A DNA stretch of 64,000 nt, taken from positions 186,001 through 250,000 of the forward strand of contig JAWKVX010000004.1 of the NCBI GenBank assembly GCA_041397825.1, in the 5' to 3' direction. This DNA is from JANNSX01 sp041397825 (lineage in GTDB: Bacteria; Pseudomonadota; Alphaproteobacteria; Rhizobiales; Hyphomicrobiaceae). This document shows, piece after piece, positions 53,420 to 62,624 of this stretch; the stretch's first letter is position 1, and each line of letters starts with the position of its first letter. The notes beneath the pieces were generated by a model that saw nothing but the letters and a program-made list of their open reading frames with translations, was not told the DNA's origin and did no database searches. The position numbers and the translations under genes are program-made.

Positions 53420-55180
53420 CTATTCGGGTAGACCGGCCATCCGCAGGCCATGTTCCCAACTGGATATGTCCTGAAACCTGCGGATCGGGTACCAGTCCTT
53501 GAGATTGGATATGCGGAGGTCGGGGTTGAGCTCGCGAAGCTTCGACACCGCCTTGGCGGCCTGAGCCGTGCGGCCGGCCAACGAGCAGGCCACCGCGGCG
53601 ACCGACTGTGCGAGCAGCGTGTTTGGGTTCTCGTGAACTGCGGCTTCGGCATGCGATGCCGCCTCCGCAAAACGACCTGCGAACAAGTAGGCACAAGCGA
53701 GTGCCGCCAGCATGTTGACTTTCTGACGATCGTGGGGGCTGAAGCGGATCGCACGGTTGACCCGCACTACGGCTTCCTCCGAATTTCCAGCCCAAACATG
53801 GGCCCAGCCGCTGAACAGCCAAGCCCAGGCGAAGCTCGGATTGATATCGAGCGCCTGCTCGATCATTGCCAGCCCGTCTTCGGGCTCATCGACAACGAAC
53901 ACAAGAGCATGTCCGGCAGTCGTCAGAGCGAGTGCATCATCCTTCCCGTGTTCGTAGGCCGATCGAGCCAACCGTTCGGCTTCCTGCCGCTCGCCCGCAA
54001 GATCGATCGTCCAGCCACTGACCTTGCGCTGCGAGTAGCAGCGGGCGGCCATCCCGTAGGCCGCACCGAAAGAGGGATCAAGATCGATCGCGCTCCCGAA
54101 GTGGGAGAGCGCGAGGCTATTGGCCTCTCGCGTCCATTGATCGACACAGGACATGCCACGAAGGAAGTGATCGTAGGCATCCAGGCTGGCGGTCGGCTTT
54201 CGCCGTGTGCGCTCGATCTCCGCCTGCTCGAGCTTTGGCGCGATCGCGCTGACGACGTTTGCCGTCAACTGATCCTGAAGGTCGAAAATGTCCTCGAGCC
54301 CGCCATCGAAGCGTTCAGCCCACAGCTGAATCCCCGTTGAGGCATCGACGAGCTGGCCTGCAAGCCGCAACCGGTTATTGGCCTTCCTGACGCTACCTTC
54401 GAGAATGTAGCGAACTCCAAGCGAGGCGCCGACCTGCTTCGCGCCGACGCTGCGTCCCTTGAAGGAAAAACTCGAGCTGCGGGCAATGACGAAGAGCCAC
54501 TTCATTCGTGATAGTGCGGTGATGATTTCCTCGACGATTCCGTCGGCAAAATACTCCTGCTCGAGATCGCCGCTGAGGTTCTGGAAGGGTAGGACTGCGA
54601 TCGATGGCTTGCGCGGGAGTGGCAGCATCACTGTCGCCTTACCGTCCTCAGGCTCCATCAGCACCTGATAGGCCCGCACCGGAACCGCGATATTCTTCAG
54701 CGGGCACTCACCTATGTCGTGGAGACGAACATCGACCTTTCCAAGCGACTGGCGGCGAGCATCCTCGGAGATGATGATGCCGCCCGGCTCCGCCAGTTCC
54801 TGAAGTCTTGCGGCAATGTTCACGGCATCGCCAAAGATGTCGTCACCCTGGATGATGATGTCGCCGACTGTGATTGCGATACGATACTGGAGCCGCAGCT
54901 CATCCGGTTCGCCGACGCTGTTGGACCGCATGGTCTTCTGGATGCTGACAGCACATCGGATCGCATCGACGACGCTGGCGAATTCGACCAACAACCCGTC
55001 GCCGGTCGCCTTTACGATCCGGCCGCGGTCCCGAATAATCTTGGGATCGACGAGAACTTCGCGGTTCGAGTTCACGCGAGCAAGCGTTCCGGATTCGTCG
55101 GCACCCATCAGTCGGCTATAACCGACTATATCCACGACCAGAACGGCAATTAGCCGTCGCTGTTCCCGAGGCTCCGGCAT
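53420..55180 (-). CDS. class III adenylate cyclase with TolB-like and TPR regions
   Basis: 586 residues. N-terminal class III cyclase domain: metal aspartates Asp17 (VVDIVGYS) and Asp61 (KATGDG), adenine-selecting Lys57 and Asp118, and transition-state Asn121/Arg125 (FGDAVNIAARLQ), so an active cAMP-forming enzyme is likely. A TolB/FlgO-like segment follows at about 195-320 (KPSIAVLPFQNLSGDLEQEY), then TPR-like helices to about 560 (AWAWLFSGWAHVWAGNSEEA). No membrane segment. This three-part layout is frequently expanded in Hyphomicrobiales. Convergent with gatB, eight bases apart. Confidence 0.9.
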   Translation of the reverse strand: MPEPREQRRLIAVLVVDIVGYSRLMGADESGTLARVNSNREVLVDPKIIRDRGRIVKATGDGLLVEFASVVDAIRCAVSIQKTMRSNSVGEPDELRLQYRIAITVGDIIIQGDDIFGDAVNIAARLQELAEPGGIIISEDARRQSLGKVDVRLHDIGECPLKNIAVPVRAYQVLMEPEDGKATVMLPLPRKPSIAVLPFQNLSGDLEQEYFADGIVEEIITALSRMKWLFVIARSSSFSFKGRSVGAKQVGASLGVRYILEGSVRKANNRLRLAGQLVDASTGIQLWAERFDGGLEDIFDLQDQLTANVVSAIAPKLEQAEIERTRRKPTASLDAYDHFLRGMSCVDQWTREANSLALSHFGSAIDLDPSFGAAYGMAARCYSQRKVSGWTIDLAGERQEAERLARSAYEHGKDDALALTTAGHALVFVVDEPEDGLAMIEQALDINPSFAWAWLFSGWAHVWAGNSEEAVVRVNRAIRFSPHDRQKVNMLAALACAYLFAGRFAEAASHAEAAVHENPNTLLAQSVAAVACSLAGRTAQAAKAVSKLRELNPDLRISNLKDWYPIRRFQDISSWEHGLRMAGLPE

Positions 55181-55257
55181 TGGCGTCGAAGGCCACCGTT
55201 TGGCGTTTGCTCGTCAAGCTAACGCCAGGCGAGTGTTCTGTCCATCTCCAGAACGTG

Positions 55258-56838
55258 CTACGCCGCCTTTGCCTGAAGTTGTTTGGCGTCCTCGATCCAG
55301 CGGGTGATCTCGGCCCCGTCCGGGAGCTTGCCGCCGCGCAACAACCGCTCGCCTTCAGGGCTTGCTGCGAATGTTTCGATGGCAGCCTTGAGCCTGGCTG
55401 GATCGGCATCGGCAAGGCTTGCGAGATCCCGGTGGCCGCTGCCGACGATGAGCTGTGCTTTCGTGCCGGAGAGGTCGGGAAGCGTCAAGGCAAAGCGAGC
55501 TTGTTCTTGCCAGGTCCGGATCGTCTCGGCCGTGATGTGGCGCGTCTCGAGTTGAGCGGCGGCCGTGTCGGGGACGGCGGCAAGCAGATCGCCGACGGTC
55601 ACGATGCCGATCTTGGCCAGACGCTCGGCCGTCTTGAGGCCGATGGAGGGGGCATCCTCCACCGCATCGCCCGCCTTGATGCGCGGACCTCGCCGCGGTG
55701 CAGTGTCGTGAGCCGCGTCGTAAATCTCTGGCGTGGCCGAGGATGGAGTGGTCTTCGCCGGAGCGGCGGCGGGAACGGATGCTGTCGGCATGGTGCCCGG
55801 CCTCCCGGCCGGTGCCGGCGATCCGGCATTCGCCGGGCGCTCTACCAGCGTGAGCCGGGGTGGTGTGGCATCTGCGGCCAGTGTCTCGCGGATGCGCTCG
55901 GCGCGCTTTTTGACCCGTGCATCACGCGTCCTCGGCGCCACCTCGGCCGCGTAGAGATCGCGGACGGTGCGGTCATCCTCCGAGAGGGTCTTGTCGACCT
56001 TGCCCGTCGCTTGCAGCTCGTCGTACATGGCCTCGACCTCGCGACGGTCGGCGGTATCGGCAAGCTTGTTGGTGATCCACTTGCGAGGAATGGCGAGGGT
56101 GGCGAGCACCGTGTCGAGCGAGAGGGCGACCTCCGGTGGTGCGACGGCGGCCTGGGCGATGGCGCGGTCGAGCACCAGCGCGAAGCTCGCCGAGGCATAG
56201 GTCAGCAACTCGGCGACGGCCGCACGCGAGATTGCGTCGAGACCCGCAGGCGGATCGACGACGCCTTTCTTGAAGTCGTAGTGCACAAGCAGCGTCTCGT
56301 AGTGGCGATGCGAGCGCTCTGCGCCGCGACAGACCAGATCTTTGAGCCAATCGGCGCTGTCGGCAGGCTGCAGGAGGAGGGGGTCGGAGATCAGACGCCG
56401 TTCGGCGCGCAGACCGTCATAGGACTTCGAGATGCTCCATTCGACGGCCCGGTGAATATTGCTCTCGGCGTCCGACTGATCGGTATGGAAGGGCATGATC
56501 GGGTCGCAATAGTAGTGGCTGAGCACGCCCGCGCAGTAGACGGCCTGCGGCCAATCCCGGGCGATGAGCGCTGCAACCAGATGCCCATACCAGCTCTCCG
56601 TCTTGGCGATGGCGCCACCCCAATAGCCGTCGCCGACGTGCAGAACGTGATTCTTGAAGTCTTTGAACTCGTTGTCGGGATCCTTGGCACCCTTCAGGTA
56701 AAGCTCGGCCTCCTTCAGGAACAGCCGCCGCCAGCCTTCGGCCTCGGCATTGCGCAACTCCTGGAGCGCATCCAGCGCCAGCTTGTGATGGGTTCCGCGC
56801 GCATGGGCGGCATAGATGACGCGGAATAGAAGGCTCAT
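55258..56838 (-). CDS. zinc phospholipase C-like domain fused to DUF4332
   Basis: 526 residues. The N-terminal ~210 resemble zinc-dependent phospholipase C/S1-P1 nucleases: His64, His67 and Asp70 (NHVLHVGDGYWGG), His86, His108 and Asp112 (LSHYYCDPIMPFH), His118 and His129 could form a metal cluster. There is no signal peptide, unlike secreted phospholipases. A helical middle, a Pro/Ala/Thr-rich linker (about 345-390) and a C-terminal DUF4332 helix-hairpin-helix region (about 395-515, APSIGLKTAERLAKIGIVTV) follow. DUF4332 suggests nucleic-acid contact. ATG 56838 has GGGAG nine bases upstream. Function uncertain. Confidence 0.72.
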   Translation of the reverse strand: MSLLFRVIYAAHARGTHHKLALDALQELRNAEAEGWRRLFLKEAELYLKGAKDPDNEFKDFKNHVLHVGDGYWGGAIAKTESWYGHLVAALIARDWPQAVYCAGVLSHYYCDPIMPFHTDQSDAESNIHRAVEWSISKSYDGLRAERRLISDPLLLQPADSADWLKDLVCRGAERSHRHYETLLVHYDFKKGVVDPPAGLDAISRAAVAELLTYASASFALVLDRAIAQAAVAPPEVALSLDTVLATLAIPRKWITNKLADTADRREVEAMYDELQATGKVDKTLSEDDRTVRDLYAAEVAPRTRDARVKKRAERIRETLAADATPPRLTLVERPANAGSPAPAGRPGTMPTASVPAAAPAKTTPSSATPEIYDAAHDTAPRRGPRIKAGDAVEDAPSIGLKTAERLAKIGIVTVGDLLAAVPDTAAAQLETRHITAETIRTWQEQARFALTLPDLSGTKAQLIVGSGHRDLASLADADPARLKAAIETFAASPEGERLLRGGKLPDGAEITRWIEDAKQLQAKAA

Positions 56839-57039
56839 GCTCGAGCTCCCGTAAGGGTGGTTCGGGAGCCAATCTAGGTGAGTCGCCGGAGCCAGCCTAT
56901 GATTCGCTGATCAGGAATGCGTGCCAATCGCAGCTGCCGCGTAGCCAGCCCGCCACGGACAGGCTATCGGTCGCAGGCGCGGCGTCGGCGACCTTCGGAT
57001 CGGACGCCGGGTGAGAGGCGCAGGCAAGGGCAGCGCGGC

Positions 57040-57795
57040 ATGGGATCACTGGCAGGCAAGCGGGCACTCGTGACGGGGGGCTCCAAGGGAATCGGCCGCG
57101 CCATTGCCCTTGCTCTTGCCCGGGCTGGCGCTGATGTCGTCATCGGGCATTTGGGCGATGCGGGCAACGCGGCGTCGGCCGAGCACGCGATCCTGCAGAT
57201 GGGTCGCCGGGGGTTGGCCGTCGAGGCCGATGTGGCGAACGAGGCGGCGGCCGTTCGACTTGTCGCCAAGGCCGTTGAGCACCTGGGTGGCCTCGATGTT
57301 CTCGTCGCCTCCGCCGGCATCAACAAGCTCACGCCACTGCTCGAGACCAGCGCTGCGGATTTCGACCGGATCGTCGGCGTCAATCTCCGTGGCTTGTTCC
57401 TGGTCGGACGGGAGGGGGCCGGCGTCATGATGCGGCAAGGAACGGGCGGCCGCATCATCAACGTCGCCTCGGAGCTTGCGTATCTGGGGCGTGCCGGCCA
57501 CTCCGTCTACTGCGCCTCCAAGGGGGGCGTGCTGTCGCTCACGCGCAGCTGGGCACGCGAGCTGGCGCCGTCGATACTCGTCAATGCGATCGCACCGGGA
57601 CCGGTCGATACGGACCTCCTCGGCTGGACGCAACTGAGCGCTGGCGAGAGGGCGCTCGAGGAGAACGCGGTCGTACTCGGGCGGATCGGACAACCGGAGG
57701 AGATCGCCGGTGTTGCGGTGTTCCTGGCCGGCCCGGATGCCTCCTACATCACCGGGCAGTGCTATGGCGTCAACGGTGGGGCGGTGATGACGTGA
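57040..57795 (+). CDS. SDR family oxidoreductase
   Basis: 251-residue classical short-chain dehydrogenase. Cofactor motif TGGSKGIG near residues 12-19, NNAG-like segment ASAGINK, catalytic Ser in INVASELAYLG and YxxxK in VYCASKGGVLSLT; the end ASYITGQCYGVNGGAVM is typical of FabG-like members. ATG 57040 is preceded by AAGGG; an upstream frame start at 56917 adds a basic unconserved stretch. Its stop overlaps the GTG start of the EamA gene (GTGA), so the two are coupled. Substrate unknown. Confidence 0.9.
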   Translation: MGSLAGKRALVTGGSKGIGRAIALALARAGADVVIGHLGDAGNAASAEHAILQMGRRGLAVEADVANEAAAVRLVAKAVEHLGGLDVLVASAGINKLTPLLETSAADFDRIVGVNLRGLFLVGREGAGVMMRQGTGGRIINVASELAYLGRAGHSVYCASKGGVLSLTRSWARELAPSILVNAIAPGPVDTDLLGWTQLSAGERALEENAVVLGRIGQPEEIAGVAVFLAGPDASYITGQCYGVNGGAVMT

Positions 57796-58733
57796 GCGAT
57801 GCGGCGGTCCTTGCTACCGGTCGCGCCCAATATGCTGGCGGCATCGCCATGGTGCTGTTGGCAACGCTCGGCTGGAGTCTCGCCGGGCTGTTCGTCCGTC
57901 TGATGCCTGACCTCGACGGTTGGCAGATCAACTGCTGGCGCGGGTTATGGACGGCGGTCTGGATCTTCCTCTATCTGCTGGCGACGCGCCGGCAGACCTT
58001 CCTCACCAGCTTTCGCGGTCTGCCACTGACGGGTGTTCTTCTTTCGGCCGGATTCTTTGCAGCGGGCTCGACGCTCTACGTCACATCGCTGACGCTGACG
58101 AGCACCGCCATCGCCTCCTGCATCGGCGCGCTCTCGCCTATCTTCACGGCGGTCATCGCCTGGCTGGTCCTGAAGGAGCGACCGGGATGGCTCACGATCT
58201 TCGCCGCCATGGTGGCGATCGCCGGCGTCGTCATCATTTTTGCCGATGGTCTCGAGACTGGCCGTTGGCTCGGCGCGTTCACCATGGTGATTGTCGCTCT
58301 GTCTTTCTCGATCCAGACCGTCACCTTGCGCAACTACCGTGCCTTCGACATGGTTCCGGCCATCGCGGCAGGCGGTCTCCTCGCTTTCGCCATTGCCGCG
58401 CTCGTCGGTGGCGGACTCGATGTGGGAGGCCGGGAAATCGCGCTTTTGGCAGCGATGGGGCTCGTACAGCTCGCCCTGCCACTGATCCTCTTCGTGCGCA
58501 GTGCCAAGCATGTGCCCGCGGTCACGCTCAACCTCATTGCGCTGTTGGATGCCGTACTCAACCCCCTGTTGAGCTGGATCGGTGCGGGCGAGGTACCCGA
58601 TCGCGCGGCGTTCATCGGCGGTGGTGTCATCGTCCTGGCGGTGCTGCTCAGCATTCTCGGCGGACGCCGTATCTCGACAGCGGACGGCGTGCCGGCTCAA
58701 GCGGGCAACAGCGCGGTCATGACCAGGAAATAG
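57792..58733 (+). CDS. EamA family transporter
   Basis: 313-residue drug/metabolite transporter with ten predicted helices in two EamA repeats: AMVLLATLGWSLAGLFVRLM in the first, IASCIGALSPIFTAVIAWLV and NLIALLDAVLNPLLSWIGAG near the ends of each repeat. GTG 57792 shares bases with the SDR stop. The pairing with an SDR suggests export or uptake of the SDR's substrate or product (inference). The last 37 bases overlap the convergent mgtE gene. Confidence 0.88.
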   Translation: MSDAAVLATGRAQYAGGIAMVLLATLGWSLAGLFVRLMPDLDGWQINCWRGLWTAVWIFLYLLATRRQTFLTSFRGLPLTGVLLSAGFFAAGSTLYVTSLTLTSTAIASCIGALSPIFTAVIAWLVLKERPGWLTIFAAMVAIAGVVIIFADGLETGRWLGAFTMVIVALSFSIQTVTLRNYRAFDMVPAIAAGGLLAFAIAALVGGGLDVGGREIALLAAMGLVQLALPLILFVRSAKHVPAVTLNLIALLDAVLNPLLSWIGAGEVPDRAAFIGGGVIVLAVLLSILGGRRISTADGVPAQAGNSAVMTRK

Positions 58734-59680
58734 GTCAGGATCGTCAGCACATCCTGGATGATGGTCGCGATCGGGCCGGAGCCGAAGGCAGGGTCAATCC
58801 CGATGCGTGACAATCCCCAGGGCAACAACAGTCCGAGCATGCTCGCGAGAGAGCCCGCAACAGAAAGCGAGATGCCAATCCCGAGCGCCATTGCCGCATC
58901 ACCGTAGACGGCGAGAACGCCAGCACTCGCGATGGCCCCTACAGTCAAGCCAATCAGGCCGCCGGTGACGAGCTCGTTGAGAAGAATGCCGGCAAGCCTA
59001 TGATGGCCGACAGAGAGGCCGCGCACCGCGATCGCCTCGGTCTGTGTGCCGATGGCGTCCGTGAGGTAGACAAGCGCAGGAATGTAGAAGGCGATGCTGA
59101 CATTGGCCTGGAGTGCTGCCTCGAACCCGGCCATGAGCGCGGTTGCTGCCGTGCTGAGTGCGAGGCCGATGATGAGCCAGGGAAGTCGCAGCCGCACCCG
59201 TCTCAGCGGCGGGTCCTCGAGCGCATGCCGGTCGGACTCGGTCCGCTTCAAGATGCCAGCGGTGCGATGGACGTCCTCCTGATGCTCCATCGATAGGATG
59301 TCGAGGAGCGTCTGGGGCTTGATGCAGCCGACGAGCGTGCCATCGGCGGCGACCACCGGCAACGCTGCGACACGATGGGCGGCTGCGATCTCGGAGACAT
59401 GCTCCTGATCGACATGGGCATCGACAGTCGGCCATGCTGCATCAACCAGTGAGCACATCGGCGCATCCGACATGGCTTGCCGAAGTACGCGCAGCTCGAC
59501 GACACCCAAGTATCGCTTTGTGCTGTCGACCACGACAATGAGATCGGTTGCATCGAACGTCCCACCACGCAGTCTGGCAAAGACGTCGCTTGCGAGATCA
59601 TCCGGTCCGACGAAGGGAACTTTGATTGTGGCCCGCTGGCCGGCGGTACCCTGCGCATACTCATAGGAGTGTGTCGTCAC
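58697..59680 (-). CDS. MgtE-like magnesium transporter, lacking the N-domain
   Basis: 327 residues, shorter than the usual ~450. Two CBS-type segments occupy about 20-140 (SDVFARLRGGTFDATDLIVV, HRVAALPVVAADGTLVGCIK), followed by the MgtE membrane domain with five helices from about 165. The key pore motif DPAFGSGPIATIIQDVLTIL is intact, so transport of Mg2+ or a similar cation is plausible. The N-terminal MgtE superhelical domain that closes the channel with Mg2+ is missing. Its ATG overlaps the stop of the upstream kinase gene (ATGA), giving a coupled pair. Confidence 0.85.
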   Translation of the reverse strand: MTTHSYEYAQGTAGQRATIKVPFVGPDDLASDVFARLRGGTFDATDLIVVVDSTKRYLGVVELRVLRQAMSDAPMCSLVDAAWPTVDAHVDQEHVSEIAAAHRVAALPVVAADGTLVGCIKPQTLLDILSMEHQEDVHRTAGILKRTESDRHALEDPPLRRVRLRLPWLIIGLALSTAATALMAGFEAALQANVSIAFYIPALVYLTDAIGTQTEAIAVRGLSVGHHRLAGILLNELVTGGLIGLTVGAIASAGVLAVYGDAAMALGIGISLSVAGSLASMLGLLLPWGLSRIGIDPAFGSGPIATIIQDVLTILTYFLVMTALLPA

Positions 59681-61287
59681 GATCGGCAGTCCCCGTCACA
59701 GGGCAAATCGATGGCGCGGCAGGAACCGCGCAACGTGGCCGCAGCAGACCCGGCCGCGTCGACGATATGCCAGTCGATCAAACCCGCCCCGTGCCGGAGC
59801 TGCTGCGTAACGATGCGGGCATCGGCATCCGAGGCATCCCCCGTGCGGGATGTCACGCGCGCCACGAGCAGAGCCGGATCGGCCGTGAGCCACAATCCAT
59901 CGAAAGCAACACTCGCGGCATGCGCAATCGCTTCGACGGACTCCCGCTCTGCCGGCTCGGCATAGACCGCATCGACAACGACCGAATGACCGGCCGCGAG
60001 TGCCCGTTCCGCCTTTTGCCTCAGGCGCTCATAGACGCGTCGGCTCGCTTCGGCTGTGTATCCGGCAGGGTCGAGGGATTTCAGCTCTGCCTGGCCCAGC
60101 ATACGCTTGCGCTCGACATCGCTCCTGAGATGAAGCGCGCCCGGGGCATTGCCGATCGACGGTGCGAGGCGACGTGCCAGCGTGGATTTTCCCGTGCCGG
60201 AGAAGCCGCCGACAGCGATCAGGCGAGGCTCGGTGGGAGTGGCATAGCCGATCGCTCTCTCGAGATAGACGAGGGCCGTCGACCTGTCCTCGGCCGTTTG
60301 CCCGGAACCGGCAACCTTCTGGAGCTCTGTCATCGCACGGATGGCGGCCCGCAACGCCAGAAACAATGGCAGCGCGGCCAGCCCATCGAGATCGCGGTCC
60401 TCGCCACGCTCCGTCAAGTAGCGATTGAGAAGCAGGTTGGCCGCCGGTCGCTGGCCGCGCCGGTCGATGTCCATGACGAGGAAGGCAAGATCGTAGAGCG
60501 TATCGATAGTTGCCAGGCGCTCGTCGAACTCCAGGGCGTCGAAGAGGACAGGACGCCCGTCGAGCAACACGATGTTGCCAAGGTGCAGGTCACCGTGGCA
60601 GCGGCGCACGAAGCCCTCCTGCGCTCGCAGGTCGAGAAGTGGGGCGACACGGTCGTGCTCCTGATGCAGCCGCTGGATCAGGTCGGCGAGTCTTCCGCTC
60701 GGAACGTTCACGGAAAAACAGTCCAACTCCGTGGCAAGCTCATCGATGATGGCTGACACGGATTGCGCGCCGATCGGGGAGGGAGCGACTGGAGCCCTCT
60801 GGTGATGCTCCGCCACCGCCCCGGCCAGCTTGTCGATCACCCCGCTCGCCAGCGGGGTGGCGTCGGCGATGCGATCGAGAACAGAATGCTCGTCGAAACG
60901 GTGCATCCTGAGGGCCCAATCGACGATCATGCCGTCTCCGCCAAACCGGAGGTGACCTGCTCTGTCGCGCACGATCGGCTGTAGGTCGCGATAGATTTGG
61001 GGTGCATTGGGTCGGTTGATCTCGAGCTCGCGTTGGAGCGCCCGGCGACGCTCTGCCAGCGTCGAGAAATCAAGATAAGTATAGCATACGCGACGCTTGA
61101 TCTTGATCGCTTCTGCGCCGGCGAGGAAGATGCGCGCAGCATGCGTCTCGATCAGGTCGACAGCAGCAGGCGCGGGCACGTAGGTGCCCGGATCGCGCAG
61201 GAAAGCGACGATCTCGGCCTCGGAAGCACTGTGCCGGCCCAGAGTGGGAGGCGCATGGCCGTCTGCCGGCGCGTGCTCGCCCGTCAT
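59677..61287 (-). CDS. APH-like phosphotransferase fused to P-loop (AAA_33-type) kinase
   Basis: 536 residues. The N-terminal ~340 are an aminoglycoside-phosphotransferase-like fold: AIKIKRRVCYTYLDFSTLAE holds the ATP lysine, HGDLHLGNIVLL (from His231, Asp233) the catalytic loop, and LFDALEFDERLATID the metal Asp. The C-terminal part starts near 355 with Walker A GFSGTGKST (361-369), a zeta-toxin/AAA_33-like small-molecule kinase. Such fusions are widespread and uncharacterised; resistance should not be inferred. Its stop overlaps the mgtE-like start. Confidence 0.85.
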   Translation of the reverse strand: MTGEHAPADGHAPPTLGRHSASEAEIVAFLRDPGTYVPAPAAVDLIETHAARIFLAGAEAIKIKRRVCYTYLDFSTLAERRRALQRELEINRPNAPQIYRDLQPIVRDRAGHLRFGGDGMIVDWALRMHRFDEHSVLDRIADATPLASGVIDKLAGAVAEHHQRAPVAPSPIGAQSVSAIIDELATELDCFSVNVPSGRLADLIQRLHQEHDRVAPLLDLRAQEGFVRRCHGDLHLGNIVLLDGRPVLFDALEFDERLATIDTLYDLAFLVMDIDRRGQRPAANLLLNRYLTERGEDRDLDGLAALPLFLALRAAIRAMTELQKVAGSGQTAEDRSTALVYLERAIGYATPTEPRLIAVGGFSGTGKSTLARRLAPSIGNAPGALHLRSDVERKRMLGQAELKSLDPAGYTAEASRRVYERLRQKAERALAAGHSVVVDAVYAEPAERESVEAIAHAASVAFDGLWLTADPALLVARVTSRTGDASDADARIVTQQLRHGAGLIDWHIVDAAGSAAATLRGSCRAIDLPCDGDCRS

Positions 61288-61418
61288 GCTGTGCTCACCC
61301 TGCGCTCCTCGCCGAGCGCTGTTGTGCAGCCTCTTTCCGCGCAGACTGGACGCTGGATGGTCCTCGCCCCATGACCCAGGTCAATGGTCTGCCGCATCAG
61401 GCTCGATGGCACCTGCGG

Positions 61419-61447
61419 TTGACCGCCCTCGGTGCTCCAAATATCAA
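61419..61447 (+). promoter_or_regulatory. promoter of the polyamine-type ABC operon
   Basis: TTGACC (61419-61424), 17 bases, TATCAA (61442-61447); predicted start near 61454, about 47 bases before the potD-like ATG at 61501. An imperfect GC-rich hairpin (61457-61480, ggtccgggccc/gggccggtcc) would form in the leader just before the GGGAGGA ribosome site. Confidence 0.6.
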
Positions 61448-61500
61448 GGAGACGGCGGTCCGGGCCCTTTGGGCCGGTCCACAATAAGGGAGGAACAAGA

Positions 61501-62550
61501 ATGGTCAATAGATTGACAGGCTTGGTGTTCGGAACGCTCGTAGCCGTCGTCTTGGCGGCAGCGCCCGCCACGGCTGGGAAAGTGGTCATCTCGAACTGGG
61601 ACGGCTACATGCCGAAAGACATGGCCGAGAAGTTCAAGGCGGCCACTGGCCACGATCTCGAGGTCGCCGTGCATGCGACCAACGAGGAGATCATGGGCAA
61701 GGTCACGGCCAACAATGGCGAAGGCTTCGACGTGCTTTTTGTCTCCTCGCCCTTCGCCCAGGCCTTGAAGGCCTTGGGAATAGCCGACACGCTCGATCCG
61801 GCCAAGATCCCCAACCTCAAGAATCTCTATCCCGAGGCGATGCAGCTGAAGCATGACCCGGGCAACACCTTCTCCGTGCCCTATGCCTGGGGCACGACCG
61901 GCCTCTGCTATCGCTCCGACCTCGTCAAGACGGCGCCGACCAGCTGGAACGATCTCCTGAAACCCGCCGACGACGTCAAGGGGAAGACGACGATGCTCGC
62001 CACCGATCGCTGGCTGCTGGGCGCCGGCTTCCTGGCCCAAGGCATCTCGGTCAACGAGACCGACCCGGAAAAGCTCGAGCAGACGAAGAACCTCCTGATC
62101 GAAGCCAAGAAGACGCTCCTCGCCTTCGACGACACGACGTTTTACTCCAAGCTTGTCTCGGGTGAGGCGGTGATGGTCCAGGGCTGGGACGGGTGGTGCA
62201 ACTACGGCATCGCCGAGAACAAGGACATCAAATACGTCGTGCCGAAAGAAGGCTCGGATCTCTGGGTCGATACGATGGTGGTCGTCGCCTCGTCTCATGA
62301 CAAGGACGCGGCCCATGCCTTCATCAATTTCGTGCTGGAGGCCGACAACGGCAAATGGGTGGCCGAGAACATCCTCTACAAGGTGCCGAACAAGGCAGGC
62401 ATGGACGCGCTCGACAAGAGCATGTTCGAAACCTACCCCAATCTCGGCATGGCGCCGGCCGATCTCATCAAGTACGAGCAGTTGCTCGATGTCGGCGCCA
62501 CGCAGAAGGACTACACGCGCCTCGTCACCGAGATCACGGCGGCGCAATAG
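61501..62550 (+). CDS. polyamine-type ABC transporter substrate-binding protein
   Basis: 349-residue periplasmic binding protein of the PotD/spermidine-putrescine class. Signal peptide to about residue 24 (LVFGTLVAVVLAAAPATA), then VVISNWDGYMPKDMAEKFKA and PYAWGTTGLCYRSDLVKTAP, typical of PotD-like proteins. GGGAGGA lies seven bases before ATG 61501. It leads an operon with two permeases; an ATPase is not seen before the window ends. The ligand (putrescine, spermidine or another amine) is not proven. Confidence 0.9.
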   Translation: MVNRLTGLVFGTLVAVVLAAAPATAGKVVISNWDGYMPKDMAEKFKAATGHDLEVAVHATNEEIMGKVTANNGEGFDVLFVSSPFAQALKALGIADTLDPAKIPNLKNLYPEAMQLKHDPGNTFSVPYAWGTTGLCYRSDLVKTAPTSWNDLLKPADDVKGKTTMLATDRWLLGAGFLAQGISVNETDPEKLEQTKNLLIEAKKTLLAFDDTTFYSKLVSGEAVMVQGWDGWCNYGIAENKDIKYVVPKEGSDLWVDTMVVVASSHDKDAAHAFINFVLEADNGKWVAENILYKVPNKAGMDALDKSMFETYPNLGMAPADLIKYEQLLDVGATQKDYTRLVTEITAAQ

Positions 62551-62624
62551 CTCCTGATCGCAGAGTTCGTGTGTAGCCCGCTGCATCGGCGCGGGCTGCA
62601 CATGCTCCTATCGAAGGCGGGTCC

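Noticed and set aside
59677..61287. Aminoglycoside resistance gene
   Set aside because: The APH-like fold is present, but fusion to a P-loop kinase and chromosomal context with mgtE fit the uncharacterised small-molecule kinase group, not a resistance determinant.
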